Origin: JAHEJA01 sp965656445
GTDB taxonomy: Bacteria > Pseudomonadota > Alphaproteobacteria > Rhodobacterales > Rhodobacteraceae
Assembly: GCA_965656445.1 (NCBI GenBank)
Contig: CBFHKO010000015.1
Span: 1-49,152 of the forward strand
Reading direction: 5' to 3'
Length of the DNA stretch: 49,152 nucleotides
The translations under genes were made by a program, and so were the position numbers. Position 1 is the first letter of the stretch; every line of letters begins with the position of its first letter. Shown here piece by piece: positions 25,003 through 34,378 of this stretch. A model generated the notes under the pieces. The model was not told where the DNA came from. It searched no databases and was given only the letters and a program-made list of their open reading frames with translations.

Positions 25003-26232
25003 ATGCATCCGGCAATTCTCGGCATAGCGACCATTGTCATTGGCGTAGGTGGCTGCCTGCTCTATTTCTATTTTTCAAATGTCATTCTCGACAAGGTTCT
25101 GTTTCCGGCCAAAGGCCCAAATGCTGGCCGTAACATCAACCGTGCCAATCAAATCCGCCCATGGCTGTTTTTGTTTCCGGCTTTGGCGGCACTTCTGCTT
25201 TACCTCGGATATCCTGTGATTGAGACTCTCCGCTTGTCTCTCACTGACCGAAGCCAAGGCGGCGCTTTTGTTGGGTTGGATAATTACACTCAAATGGTCG
25301 CTGAGCCAAAATTCTGGGAAGCGATCCGAAATAACATGCTGTGGCTTATCGTGGTTCCCGCCGCATCCACAGCATTTGGCCTATTGGTCGCACAACTTAC
25401 AGATCGCATCTCTTGGGGCAATATTGCCAAGTCATTGATATTCATGCCAATGGCAATCTCATTTGTGGGTGCTTCTGTTATCTTTAAACTCGTCTATGAC
25501 GCCCGTCCTGCAGATGTTGGTCAAATCGGGATTTTGAATGCAGTTTGGATGCAATTCGATGGTGGGTTTTGGTCAATCGCTATTTTGAAACTTCTACCTG
25601 CGGCCCTGTTTTTATCCTCAGCCGCCGTTTTTGCCTATGTAGCTTGGACCCAGATACGTCCCATATTTACCAATACTCAGGGCACAGTTGCCCTTAAAGG
25701 GTTGCGGCTCGTTTTGGGATCATTTGCAGGTATCTTAGCCTTCATGTCCATGCGCTCCATTTGGGACGTGACAACAGCGACGCTTGAGTACGGGGCACCA
25801 CAAACTTGGATAACGATGCCATTTTATAACAACTTCTTTTTGATGGTTGTTTTGATTTGGATCCAAACCGGCTTTGCGATGGTCATCCTGTCCGCCGCCC
25901 TGCGTGGTATCCCCGAAGAAACGATTGAAGCGGCAATCATTGATGGGGCCAACCCATTTCAGGTCTTTTTCCAAATCAAGGTTCCACAGATCATGCCCAC
26001 AATCGTGGTCGTTTGGACCACCGTTACCCTCACCGTTCTAAAGGTCTTTGACATCGTCTTTGCGATGACAAACGGCCAGTGGGAAACGCAAGTTTTGGCG
26101 AATTACATGTATGACAAACTGTTCCGCGCTAACGATTGGGGCGTTGGCTCTGCGGCGGCAATTGTCATCATGCTATTGGTCACCCCGATCCTTGTTTGGA
26201 ACGTCTACAACGCCCGCAAAGAAATGCGCTGA
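25003..26232 (+). CDS. aglF: Alpha-glucoside ABC transporter permease AglF, with insertion
   Basis: Inner-membrane permease of the MalF class. The 409-residue product starts with a helix ending YFYFSNVILDKVLFP, then NQIRPWLFLFPALAALLLYL and the membrane core; the ATPase-contacting EAA loop EETIEAAIIDGANPFQVFF is near residue 308. AglF proteins I know are about 330-340 residues. The excess is an insertion at about residues 188-262 (nt 25564-25789), between IGILNAVW and PQTWITMPFYNNFF, containing two hydrophobic stretches (SIAILKLLPAALFLSSAAVF and LRLVLGSFAGILAFMSM). Both flanks match without a frame break. It follows aglE by 101 bp including a hairpin. Confidence 0.9.
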   Translation: MHPAILGIATIVIGVGGCLLYFYFSNVILDKVLFPAKGPNAGRNINRANQIRPWLFLFPALAALLLYLGYPVIETLRLSLTDRSQGGAFVGLDNYTQMVAEPKFWEAIRNNMLWLIVVPAASTAFGLLVAQLTDRISWGNIAKSLIFMPMAISFVGASVIFKLVYDARPADVGQIGILNAVWMQFDGGFWSIAILKLLPAALFLSSAAVFAYVAWTQIRPIFTNTQGTVALKGLRLVLGSFAGILAFMSMRSIWDVTTATLEYGAPQTWITMPFYNNFFLMVVLIWIQTGFAMVILSAALRGIPEETIEAAIIDGANPFQVFFQIKVPQIMPTIVVVWTTVTLTVLKVFDIVFAMTNGQWETQVLANYMYDKLFRANDWGVGSAAAIVIMLLVTPILVWNVYNARKEMR

Positions 26233-26242
26233 GGAGAGTGTT

Positions 26243-27400
26243 ATGGATAATATAGCAGGAACAAAATCTCGCCTCACATGGGCCGTTCATCTCTCAGTTG
26301 CCGTTTTGGTCGCTTTGTGGCTATTCCCGACTGTCGGCTTGTTGGTGTCCTCATTTAGAACAGCGGATCAGATTACAAATTCTGGTTGGTGGGCGTCTTT
26401 GACATCGTCAGAACAAGTGCTTCAGTTGCGCACTGGCGGTAGTGAACAAGCGATTGAAGAAAACGGCTTGTTCGTTGTCACTGGGAACCTCCTAGCCGAT
26501 TCAGAGGATGCAGAAGGTGTCACCAAAATCGACGCATTTGGCGTCTCATCTCGTGCTATCGGCGTCTTTACACCTGGCGAAACGGTCAGCGCTGGGGACG
26601 GCGAAGAGCTAACATTGGCAGAAGATGGCACCTATCGCTATACAAGCGTCGAACAACCTGGCAAGCGCGGTCAACGCGTCTTTATCACGGCTCTCGTGCC
26701 GCCAGAATTCACGACCAATAACTACAAAACAATATTGTTCAGTGGAACGGGCCAAGACAACTTGGCAAAGGCCTTCTTTAACACTCTGACAGTCACCATT
26801 CCAGCGACCATCATCCCAATCGTCGTTGCGGCATTCGCGGCCTATGCGCTTGCTTGGATGGAATTCCCGGGGCGCGCCTTGTTAATTGCGTTGGTCGTGG
26901 CCTTGTTGGTTGTCCCCTTACAGCTTGCTTTGATCCCGTTGCTCAAGCTTCACTTGAACATTGGAATTGGCAAAGGATACCTAGGCGTTTGGCTGGCACA
27001 TACTGGATTTGGCTTACCTCTGGCGATTTACCTTCTCAGGAATTACATGGTCGGTCTTCCCAAGGATATCATTGAAAATGCCAAGGTCGATGGCGCAACA
27101 GATTTTCAAATTTTCACGAAAATCATCTTGCCCTTGTCCTTCCCTGCCCTTGCCAGTTTTGCAATCTTTCAATTCCTTTGGACATGGAATGACCTTCTCG
27201 TCGCTAAGGTATTTTTGATCGATTCAACGGGTCAAACCACTGTCATGACAAACCAAATTGTCGAACTTCTTGGCACACGCGGCGGGAATTGGGAAATCCT
27301 CGCAACCGCCGCTTTTGTCTCAATTGCTGTCCCATTGCTCGTGTTCTTTGCACTGCAACGGTATCTCGTACGCGGCCTCTTGGCTGGCTCTGTAAAATAG
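26243..27400 (+). CDS. aglG: Alpha-glucoside ABC transporter permease AglG
   Basis: Second inner-membrane permease (MalG class) of the alpha-glucoside importer, 385 residues. After the first helix comes a large periplasmic loop (about residues 40-150, from SSFRTADQITNSGWW to PPEFTTNNYKTIL), a feature of AglG proteins, then the core helices and the EAA loop IIENAKVDGATDFQIFTKII. The ATG at 26243 is chosen because GAGGAG stands 7 bp upstream; the longer open frame from 26111 lies within aglF. It begins 10 bp after aglF. Confidence 0.93.
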   Translation: MDNIAGTKSRLTWAVHLSVAVLVALWLFPTVGLLVSSFRTADQITNSGWWASLTSSEQVLQLRTGGSEQAIEENGLFVVTGNLLADSEDAEGVTKIDAFGVSSRAIGVFTPGETVSAGDGEELTLAEDGTYRYTSVEQPGKRGQRVFITALVPPEFTTNNYKTILFSGTGQDNLAKAFFNTLTVTIPATIIPIVVAAFAAYALAWMEFPGRALLIALVVALLVVPLQLALIPLLKLHLNIGIGKGYLGVWLAHTGFGLPLAIYLLRNYMVGLPKDIIENAKVDGATDFQIFTKIILPLSFPALASFAIFQFLWTWNDLLVAKVFLIDSTGQTTVMTNQIVELLGTRGGNWEILATAAFVSIAVPLLVFFALQRYLVRGLLAGSVK

Positions 27401-27409
27401 GTAAATAAA

Positions 27410-29059
27410 ATGAACGTAACGAACCCTATCACACATGCAAACAAAGCCGCTTTGGTGGCTAACCCAGATTGGTGGCGCGGAGCAGTCATTTATCAAATCT
27501 ATCCGCGCTCGTACCAAGACAGCAATGGCGATGGTATTGGCGATTTGCGTGGGATTACAGAGCGTCTCCCGCACATTGCGTCCCTTGGTGTGGATGCAAT
27601 CTGGATTTCACCGTTCTTTACGTCCCCTATGCTCGATTTCGGATATGATGTGTCTGATTACTGCGACATAGACCCGATCTTTGGAACGCTTGCCGATTTT
27701 GACGAAATGATTGAGCGCGCTCATGAATTGGGTTTGCGTATTATGATCGACCTCGTTCTGAGCCATACATCTGATCAGCATGATTGGTTCAAAGAAAGCC
27801 GATCAAGCCGTGATAACCCTAAATCCGATTGGTACGTTTGGGCCGATCCAAACCCTGATGGAACGCCTCCAAATAACTGGTTGTCCATTTTTGGCGGTCC
27901 CGCATGGGAATGGGATGCGCAGCGCATGCAATATTACATGCACAACTTTTTGCGCGAACAACCAGATCTCAATTTTCACTGCCCCGATGTACAGGACGCG
28001 CTGCTTGACGTCACACGGTTTTGGCTAGATCGCGGTGTGGACGGGTTCCGATTGGACACGGTTAATTTCTATGTTCACGATCAAGAACTCCGGAACAACC
28101 CCCCTGTTACAGCTCACGAGAGCACGATTGCGCCTCAAGTCAATCCATACACTTGGCAAGAACATGAGTTTTCTAAATCACGTCCTGAGAACGTCGCATT
28201 CATCGAAAAATTCCGCGCCGTTATGGACGAATACCAAGACATTGCTGCCGTCGGAGAAGTGGGCGACGATCAAAAGGGCATCCAAATTCAAGCAGAATAC
28301 ACCGCAGGCACAAACCGTTTGCAGATGTGTTATGGCTTTGAATTCCTATCCCAGCCCTTCCCGACAGGTGAGCGTATCTCAAAAGTGATGACCGACTTTA
28401 TGGAAGGGGCCGCAGAAAGCTGGGCCTGTTGGGCGTTTTCAAATCATGATGTCATCCGTCACACATCACGCTGGGATCTAAGCCCAGAGGCACAACAACT
28501 CTACTTGGCTGTTATTCTATCTCTGCGCGGGTCTGTGTGCTTGTATCAGGGCGAAGAGCTAGGACTGGGCGAAGCAGACGTTGCCTTCGAGGATTTGCAA
28601 GACCCCTATGGCATCCGTTTTTGGCCGAAATTCAAAGGCCGCGATGGTGCGCGCACGCCGATGCCTTGGGAAAGCAATTCCACAAACGCTGGTTTCTCTA
28701 ATGCAAAGCCTTGGCTTCCTGTGTCTCAGGACCATGTCGCGAAATCCGTGAATGGCCAAGCAAGCGAGCCGTCATCCATGTTGGCCTTTTACCGCCAAAT
28801 GATCAGCTATCGCCAAAAACAGCCTGCCTTGGTCAAAGGCACGTTTGACATCATCTCTGCGAGTGAAACCCATATTGCAGTCACGCGCGAGCACGAAGGT
28901 CAAAAGATGCTCGTGGTGTTTAACCTGTCCGATGAAGCCCAGGCAATTGAGTTACCAGATGGCACATGGACGGTCGACACATCTGCGCCGTTCACTGCTG
29001 AGATTGCAGGAAACTCCGCGAAACTAGGACCTTGGCAAGCACTCTTTGCCGCTGGATAA
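27410..29059 (+). CDS. aglA: Alpha-glucosidase, GH13
   Basis: Cytoplasmic GH13 alpha-glucosidase of the oligo-1,6-glucosidase/AglA group that hydrolyses the imported disaccharides. The 549-residue product has all GH13 regions: IDLVLSHTS (I), GFRLDTVNF with nucleophile Asp216 (II), AVGEVGD with acid/base Glu283 (III), and FSNHD with Asp347 (IV). There is no signal peptide. It starts 9 bp after aglG, with only a weak AGGT upstream, so it may rely on coupling. Transglycosylase or trehalose/sucrose hydrolase preference cannot be read directly. Confidence 0.93.
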   Translation: MNVTNPITHANKAALVANPDWWRGAVIYQIYPRSYQDSNGDGIGDLRGITERLPHIASLGVDAIWISPFFTSPMLDFGYDVSDYCDIDPIFGTLADFDEMIERAHELGLRIMIDLVLSHTSDQHDWFKESRSSRDNPKSDWYVWADPNPDGTPPNNWLSIFGGPAWEWDAQRMQYYMHNFLREQPDLNFHCPDVQDALLDVTRFWLDRGVDGFRLDTVNFYVHDQELRNNPPVTAHESTIAPQVNPYTWQEHEFSKSRPENVAFIEKFRAVMDEYQDIAAVGEVGDDQKGIQIQAEYTAGTNRLQMCYGFEFLSQPFPTGERISKVMTDFMEGAAESWACWAFSNHDVIRHTSRWDLSPEAQQLYLAVILSLRGSVCLYQGEELGLGEADVAFEDLQDPYGIRFWPKFKGRDGARTPMPWESNSTNAGFSNAKPWLPVSQDHVAKSVNGQASEPSSMLAFYRQMISYRQKQPALVKGTFDIISASETHIAVTREHEGQKMLVVFNLSDEAQAIELPDGTWTVDTSAPFTAEIAGNSAKLGPWQALFAAG

Positions 29060-29077
29060 TGAGATAAAGGAAATCAA

Positions 29078-30202
29078 ATGGCCAATCTATCATTAAAAGG
29101 CGTCGCCAAATCTTATGGTCCCGTGGACGTTCTGTCGGACATTGATCTAGAGATTGAAACAGGTGAATTGATCGTTTTTGTCGGTCCCTCAGGCTGTGGA
29201 AAATCCACGCTTCTTAGGATGATTGCAGGATTAGAAAAAATCAGCGGAGGGACGTTGGAAATCGATGACATGGTGGTCAACGATGTTCCCCCGAGCCAGC
29301 GTGGCATTGCGATGGTGTTCCAATCCTACGCCCTCTACCCGCATATGACGGTCCGCGAGAACATGCAATTTGCGTTGAAAATCGCGAAAATGACACCTCA
29401 AGAAATTGATGAGCGGGTTGAAAAGGCAGCGAAAACGCTTCAGTTGCATAATCTTTTGGACCGTTTGCCCAAGGAATTATCAGGGGGTCAACGACAGCGT
29501 GTTGCGATTGGCCGATCCATCGTCAGAGATCCAAAGGTGTATCTATTTGACGAACCGCTCTCAAATTTGGACGCCGCACTGCGTGTTGCAACACGGATCG
29601 AGATTGCACAGCTCAAAGAATCGATGCCAGAGTCAACAATGATCTACGTGACACATGATCAGGTGGAGGCCATGACTTTGGCCTCACGCATTGTAGTGTT
29701 GGCAGGCGGCGGCATTGCGCAAGTGGGCACCCCGCTTGAGCTATATGAACGCCCAGAAAACGAATTTGTGGCCCAATTTATCGGGTCGCCCGCGATGAAC
29801 TTGTTCCCTGGCAAAATTGTCGGAACAGGGGAAACGACAACGATCGAGCTTGCCGATGGGGGCAAGGCTGTGTCCACTGTGCCAACAACTGAGGCTGACA
29901 TGGGACTAACGGTGAATGTTGGTGTTCGCCCCGAAGATTTTGTTGAGGCCGGTGAAGATAATTTCATCTTTAAAGGAGACGTCAAAATCACTGAGGCCCT
30001 TGGTGAAGTGACGCTCTTGTATTTTGATACAGTCGCGGATGAGGATTCTAAGATTGCCAAGCTACAGGGTATTCATAAAGACCGCAGAGGCACAACAATC
30101 GCCCTGACTGCGACACCTGAGAAAGTGCATATCTTCCACAAGACGCAATCACTTTTGTATCGTGACAAGCCAATCCGTCATATTGAGAAAAACGCACACT
30201 AA
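29078..30202 (+). CDS. aglK: Alpha-glucoside ABC transporter ATPase AglK
   Basis: Cytoplasmic ATPase of the MalK/UgpC class, 374 residues: Walker A GPSGCGKST (about residue 37), Q-loop FQSYALYPHM, signature LSGGQRQRVAIGRS, Walker B VYLFDEPLSN, H-loop YVTHDQVEAM, and a C-terminal regulatory TOBE domain from about 240. It starts 18 bp after aglA with AAAGGA upstream, completing the operon. A strong hairpin follows the stop. Confidence 0.95.
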   Translation: MANLSLKGVAKSYGPVDVLSDIDLEIETGELIVFVGPSGCGKSTLLRMIAGLEKISGGTLEIDDMVVNDVPPSQRGIAMVFQSYALYPHMTVRENMQFALKIAKMTPQEIDERVEKAAKTLQLHNLLDRLPKELSGGQRQRVAIGRSIVRDPKVYLFDEPLSNLDAALRVATRIEIAQLKESMPESTMIYVTHDQVEAMTLASRIVVLAGGGIAQVGTPLELYERPENEFVAQFIGSPAMNLFPGKIVGTGETTTIELADGGKAVSTVPTTEADMGLTVNVGVRPEDFVEAGEDNFIFKGDVKITEALGEVTLLYFDTVADEDSKIAKLQGIHKDRRGTTIALTATPEKVHIFHKTQSLLYRDKPIRHIEKNAH

Positions 30203-30209
30203 CCTAAAA

Positions 30210-30239
30210 AAGATGATTGGACGAAAGCCCAATCATCTT
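30210..30239. terminator. Bidirectional terminator between aglK and the GH63 gene
   Basis: AAGATGATTGG (30210-30220) pairs perfectly with CCAATCATCTT (30229-30239), 11 bp around an 8-nt loop. The run of A residues at 30206-30211 gives a T-tract on the minus strand, so it is a good intrinsic terminator for the minus-strand glycosidase gene and may also stop transcription from aglK. Confidence 0.8.
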
Positions 30240-30265
30240 AACCGTTCTCAAATCAGCGCTTCGCT

Positions 30266-31537
30266 TCAATTCCCATTGACGCGCAACAATTCTATGACCA
30301 TCGCCGCTGTCCAAGTGAACTGGCCGCCCCCGCATCCCTCACCTGAATGAGGATCGTAATATTCCGCAAATCCGCTTTCATTGATCAATTGAACGCTATC
30401 TGCATCAATTTTTGCAGCCATATCCGCACGACCAGCCTGTTTCAAACCATAGCTAATCATATAGTTCACAATGAGCCACACAGGACCACGCCAGTACCGC
30501 TTGGCGTCGAACCTGTCATCCGCGGGATCGTGGCTTGCGACCAAAAATTTGGACTTGGCCGCAATGTCATTGATCACCTGCGCGACCCCATCCGCGCGGT
30601 TCTTTGGAACTGGTGCAAAGACCGCAAGCAACCCACCAATGGAACCGCTTTGGATATGGTCCTCAGTTACGCGATCATAACAGAGGTATTGGCCGAATTC
30701 ATCACTCCACAAAGTGTCCATCGCCTCTATCCCGCGCGATAGCTGATCCTGTGATCCTGAGGCTATGTCAGTGTCCCCCAATTCAGTAGCCAATTCGGCT
30801 ATATCCGCGACAGAGCGCAACAGGATACCATTAAATCCAGGATCAACAATTTGAAACGGCGACGCATCGTGAAGCTTTGAATTGTCCCAGTCCAGATTTC
30901 TAAAGGTTTGCACCAACCAGATATACCGTTTGTATTGTTCATCAGTCGGGCGATGCGTTGGATCTGCGTGCTGGATATCACGCCTCTGAAATGGCAAGAC
31001 GCCCTCTGTCGGAACCCGTGCAAAGGCGGCATCCCAGTCAACGGAATTGTCGCGCCCAGATTCCCATGGGTGGATAATGGCAACGAGGCCAGAGCCCTTG
31101 GGATCACGACAGCGATAAAACCATTGATGCCACGCATAAATCTTTGGCAATAGCGACTTGGCGCGTTGCGTTGCACGCTCTTTGTCCAGTGATCGCTCAA
31201 ACAATTGTTTAACGGCAAATCCCGCAACGGCTGGCTGTGTGATGCCAGATGTCGGCGTCGGACGCCCCGTGTTCCAAACTTCTGGTCCTGGGAAATAGCC
31301 ATCATCATGCTTGTGAAAAATGATATGCGGCACCATGCCATCATCCCATTGATGATCAAACAGCGTTTCAATTTCTGTCCATGCGCGCTCTTCATCGAAA
31401 TAGCACTGACCTAGGGCGGTTAAACAGCTATCCCAATTCCATTGAAACGGATAAAGCCCATGCGTTGGGACTGTGTAAGAGCCCAAGTCATTCAGCTTTA
31501 GAATTTTGGTCGCATTCTCGATTAAATCAGGTGTCAT
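30266..31537 (-). CDS. GH63-type glycosidase (glucosylglycerate/mannosylglycerate hydrolase-like)
   Basis: A 423-residue (alpha/alpha)6-barrel glycoside hydrolase resembling the bacterial GH63 group that includes glucosylglycerate/mannosylglycerate hydrolases. Recognisable stretches are LYPFQWNWDSCLTALG, QWDDGMVPHIIFHKHDDGYF, PTSGITQPAVAGFAVKQLF, IIHPWESGRDNSVDWD, YWRGPVWLIVNYMISYGL and the end GGGQFTWTAAMVIELL. No signal peptide, so it acts on imported substrate. It is the last gene of the minus-strand importer operon (14 bp after the ATPase), with GGAG before the ATG. Substrate assignment is from remembered resemblance to the mycobacterial hydrolase and is not certain; trehalase- or glucosylglycerol-type activity is possible. 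Confidence 0.75.
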   Translation of the reverse strand: MTPDLIENATKILKLNDLGSYTVPTHGLYPFQWNWDSCLTALGQCYFDEERAWTEIETLFDHQWDDGMVPHIIFHKHDDGYFPGPEVWNTGRPTPTSGITQPAVAGFAVKQLFERSLDKERATQRAKSLLPKIYAWHQWFYRCRDPKGSGLVAIIHPWESGRDNSVDWDAAFARVPTEGVLPFQRRDIQHADPTHRPTDEQYKRYIWLVQTFRNLDWDNSKLHDASPFQIVDPGFNGILLRSVADIAELATELGDTDIASGSQDQLSRGIEAMDTLWSDEFGQYLCYDRVTEDHIQSGSIGGLLAVFAPVPKNRADGVAQVINDIAAKSKFLVASHDPADDRFDAKRYWRGPVWLIVNYMISYGLKQAGRADMAAKIDADSVQLINESGFAEYYDPHSGEGCGGGQFTWTAAMVIELLRVNGN

Positions 31538-31551
31538 AGGAGTCTCCGATG

Positions 31552-32595
31552 TTAAAGCAGGGCCATTTTGGTGTCAGGATCAAACCAACGAATACGATCC
31601 AATTGAGGCGCGACGGTTAAGGTGTCTTTAGGATGAACTTTGCTGTCACTGTCTAAAATTGCACGGAACAGCGTTCCCTCAACATCACAGGTCACAAGCA
31701 GATGCGCACCTAGAGGTTCAACAACGCGGACCTGCGCCGCAATACCAGTATTAGATGGGGCCATGTCTTCGGGTCGGATCGCAAATTCAATGTCCGAGTG
31801 ATCGACATCTGGACCCTCAAAGATTTGTCCAGCCACGCGCCACTGACCATTGCCAGCTTTTGCCGCTTTGAGGAAATTCATGGGCGGGTTGCCAATGAAG
31901 CTCGCTACAAATTTTTCTGCTGGGTTGCGATAGACATCGACGGGGGAGGCATTTTGAACAATATGGCCTTCGTGCATAACGCTAATGCGATCCGCCATAG
32001 ACATCGCTTCAACTTGGTCATGGGTCACGTAAATGGCTGTTGTTTTGCTTTCTGCGAGCACGCCCTTTAACTCCGCCCGCATTTCCATACGCAACAAGGC
32101 ATCAAGGTTCGACAAGGGTTCATCCATCAAAATCACATCAGGCTCCATCGCTAAAGCGCGCGCAACCGCAACACGTTGACGTTGACCCCCTGACAATTCC
32201 CCAGAATACCGTTTCAGGAGCTGTTCAATATGCATCAATTCAGCAGTGCGCTGCACTCGTTTTGCAACCTCTTCATTGGGACGCTTTTGCATGCGCAGGC
32301 CAAAGCCAATGTTTTCAAACACTGTCAAATGGGGAAACACCGCGTAGTTTTGAAAGACCATCGCAATGCCACGATCTTTGGGTGACAAATGATCGATACG
32401 GCGTCCCCCTATCCAAATTTCACCCGAGCTCGCCGTTTCCAACCCCGCAATGATGCGCAAAAGTGTAGATTTCCCACAGCCTGACGCCCCCAAGAGAACC
32501 ATAAATTCTTGGTCCTCAACCGTCAGATTGATATTTTGCAAAGCCTGATATGATCCAAACGTCTTTGCGACATCTTTGATTTCAATAACTGCCAT
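31552..32595 (-). CDS. Sugar ABC transporter ATPase (MalK/UgpC class)
   Basis: A 347-residue ATPase with Walker A GASGCGKST, Q-loop FQNYAVFPHL, signature LSGGQRQRVAVARA, Walker B VILMDEPLSN, H-loop YVTHDQVEAM and a C-terminal TOBE domain. It lies between the second permease (23 bp) and the glycosidase (14 bp) of the second importer operon; GGAGAAAA precedes the ATG. It powers the importer encoded just upstream. Confidence 0.93.
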   Translation of the reverse strand: MAVIEIKDVAKTFGSYQALQNINLTVEDQEFMVLLGASGCGKSTLLRIIAGLETASSGEIWIGGRRIDHLSPKDRGIAMVFQNYAVFPHLTVFENIGFGLRMQKRPNEEVAKRVQRTAELMHIEQLLKRYSGELSGGQRQRVAVARALAMEPDVILMDEPLSNLDALLRMEMRAELKGVLAESKTTAIYVTHDQVEAMSMADRISVMHEGHIVQNASPVDVYRNPAEKFVASFIGNPPMNFLKAAKAGNGQWRVAGQIFEGPDVDHSDIEFAIRPEDMAPSNTGIAAQVRVVEPLGAHLLVTCDVEGTLFRAILDSDSKVHPKDTLTVAPQLDRIRWFDPDTKMALL

Positions 32596-32618
32596 ATGTT
32601 TTCTCCATCACACGCGCC

Positions 32619-33443
32619 CTAACGGTTCGCGATGCCCCACATTGCAAAGAGGTATTTTCGAACAGCAAAGATAAAGACCAATGCTGGGACTACCAGAATG
32701 AAGCCACCTGCGAATTTCAAATGAATGGGCGAGGTGTCCAAGTTTTGTAACAAGAATGCCGTCAAGGTTCGGTTTTCGATTGTGAGAACCGCGGCCGCGA
32801 AAACTTCGTTCCAAGAAATGACAAATGCAAAGATCGCAGACGCCGTAATTCCAGGCAAAATCAGCGGCAACACGACCTTTGTAAAGGCAGTATAGCGAGT
32901 GCATCCAAGCGTCCAAGCCGCCTCTTCTAACTCGACTGGTATGCCAGAAAACAAGGAAAACGTGATCAAGACAGTGAAGGGAATAGCCAAGGTCGTATGC
33001 ACGAGGGACAGGCCAAATATAGTATCGTCTAAGCCTGTGCGAATAAACATCACAGCCAAGGGCAGCGCCAAGAGCGGCAAAGGAAACGCGCGCGTCAAAA
33101 GGATCAAAAAGCGGAAGGTTTCTTTGCCTCGGAATTCAAACCGCGACAGCGCATAACCCGCAGGAGCGCCAATCGCGATTGAGATAATCATCGTCAATCC
33201 TGCAACCAATATCGAATTCTTAAGAGCCGTTAACATGCCCGCAAAATTTGCGAAAAAGACGACAGAGGCTGTGTCAAACTCTGGTGCAAATGGTTTTGGA
33301 AAACTATTCACCGTTTCTGGCGATGAAAACGTATTGATCACCAAGAAATACAAAGGCACCAAAACCCAAGCACAGAGCAAGACAACCGAACTTATGTAGA
33401 CATAGCGCCCCAGGCTTTTTGGTTTTTCGACAAGAGTGCTCAT
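32619..33443 (-). CDS. Sugar ABC transporter permease (MalG class)
   Basis: A 274-residue six-helix CUT1 permease: first helix YVYISSVVLLCAWVLVPLYF, periplasmic loop, core helices, and the EAA loop ELEEAAWTLGCTRYTAFTKV that docks the ATPase. Its ATG overlaps the TGA of the preceding permease (ATGA, 33440-33443), so the two are translationally coupled. Confidence 0.92.
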   Translation of the reverse strand: MSTLVEKPKSLGRYVYISSVVLLCAWVLVPLYFLVINTFSSPETVNSFPKPFAPEFDTASVVFFANFAGMLTALKNSILVAGLTMIISIAIGAPAGYALSRFEFRGKETFRFLILLTRAFPLPLLALPLAVMFIRTGLDDTIFGLSLVHTTLAIPFTVLITFSLFSGIPVELEEAAWTLGCTRYTAFTKVVLPLILPGITASAIFAFVISWNEVFAAAVLTIENRTLTAFLLQNLDTSPIHLKFAGGFILVVPALVFIFAVRKYLFAMWGIANR

Positions 33444-34285
33444 ATTGTTGCCCCCTTAGGTACGCGTAGGACACGTAGGATAACCACGGTAAAGGCGATG
33501 GAGATGCCAAGGATAATCAAGGCAACCGCCGCCGCCGCGCCACCGTTCAAAAGCTCGAATTGATATTTGTAGGTCTCGCCCATCAAGACGGGGAAAAGCG
33601 TTCCGCCCAAAGCCTGCACAACTGCAAAAACTTCGAAGGCGAGAATGACGCGCAACACCAAAGCCGTAGAAAGCGAGGGCCGCAAAAGAGGCAAGGTGAC
33701 CCGTGTGAACTGTTTCCAACGGCTTGCACCAAAGACTTCTGCCGCCTCATAGTATTCCTTGGGGATGAGACCAATTCCTGAGACCAAAATGACCAACATA
33801 ATCGCCGTTGCGCGCCAGATTTCCGCCAAGGCAATCGCCACAAAAACCAAAAGAGGGGATTGATAGCTGATAAAATTCATGGGTCGGTCGATAAAGCCCA
33901 AACCGTACATCATGGAATTCAAAAATCCGGATTGCTCAAAAATCGCCAACCAAATGATCCCTGCCGCCAAATCGGAAATACCAAGGGGGATGGTCCAAAC
34001 ATAAAGGATTAGATCCCGCCCCTTTTTCATCTTGCTGACCATTGTCGCCATCAACAGGGCCAAGGCGAGCTGAATAGGCACAACCACTGCGGCCAAGATC
34101 AAAGTGTTTGTAAATGAAATCCCAAACTTCCAATGGCTCGTGACCTTGGTGAAATTATCAAGGCTGAACCCTGATCCAGTTGTGAACGCCGTTTGCGCAA
34201 CAAGGACAAAAGGAAACAGAAAGAACAGGCACAAAAAGACCGTCACAGGCAGTATCAGTAGATAAGGCAATAGGCGATTGTTCAT
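33440..34285 (-). CDS. Sugar ABC transporter permease (MalF class)
   Basis: A 281-residue CUT1 permease with first helix LLPYLLILPVTVFLCLFFLF, a periplasmic loop, and the EAA loop EYYEAAEVFGASRWKQFTRV near residue 190. It follows the binding-protein gene after 93 bp that include a hairpin, and overlaps the next permease by 4 bp. Confidence 0.92.
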   Translation of the reverse strand: MNNRLLPYLLILPVTVFLCLFFLFPFVLVAQTAFTTGSGFSLDNFTKVTSHWKFGISFTNTLILAAVVVPIQLALALLMATMVSKMKKGRDLILYVWTIPLGISDLAAGIIWLAIFEQSGFLNSMMYGLGFIDRPMNFISYQSPLLVFVAIALAEIWRATAIMLVILVSGIGLIPKEYYEAAEVFGASRWKQFTRVTLPLLRPSLSTALVLRVILAFEVFAVVQALGGTLFPVLMGETYKYQFELLNGGAAAAVALIILGISIAFTVVILRVLRVPKGATI

Positions 34286-34345
34286 CTCACAACCTGCTGA
34301 TGTTAAGGGAAATTGGAATGTGAATGGATAGTTTAGGCGTTAAAA

Positions 34346-34368
34346 GTGGGGATCGTAAAGACCCCCAC
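34346..34368 (-). terminator. Hairpin between binding protein and permeases, importer 2
   Basis: GTGGGG (34346-34351) pairs with CCCCAC (34363-34368); on the minus strand the stem is followed by TTTTAACG. It lies 10-33 bp after the binding-protein stop, consistent with partial termination that favours the binding protein. Confidence 0.55.
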
Positions 34369-34378
34369 CCTCAATCAC

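Noticed and set aside
30799..31395. A 198-codon minus-strand frame within the GH63-type gene
   Set aside because: It lies in another frame of the same strand; the GH63-type frame carries the conserved motifs.
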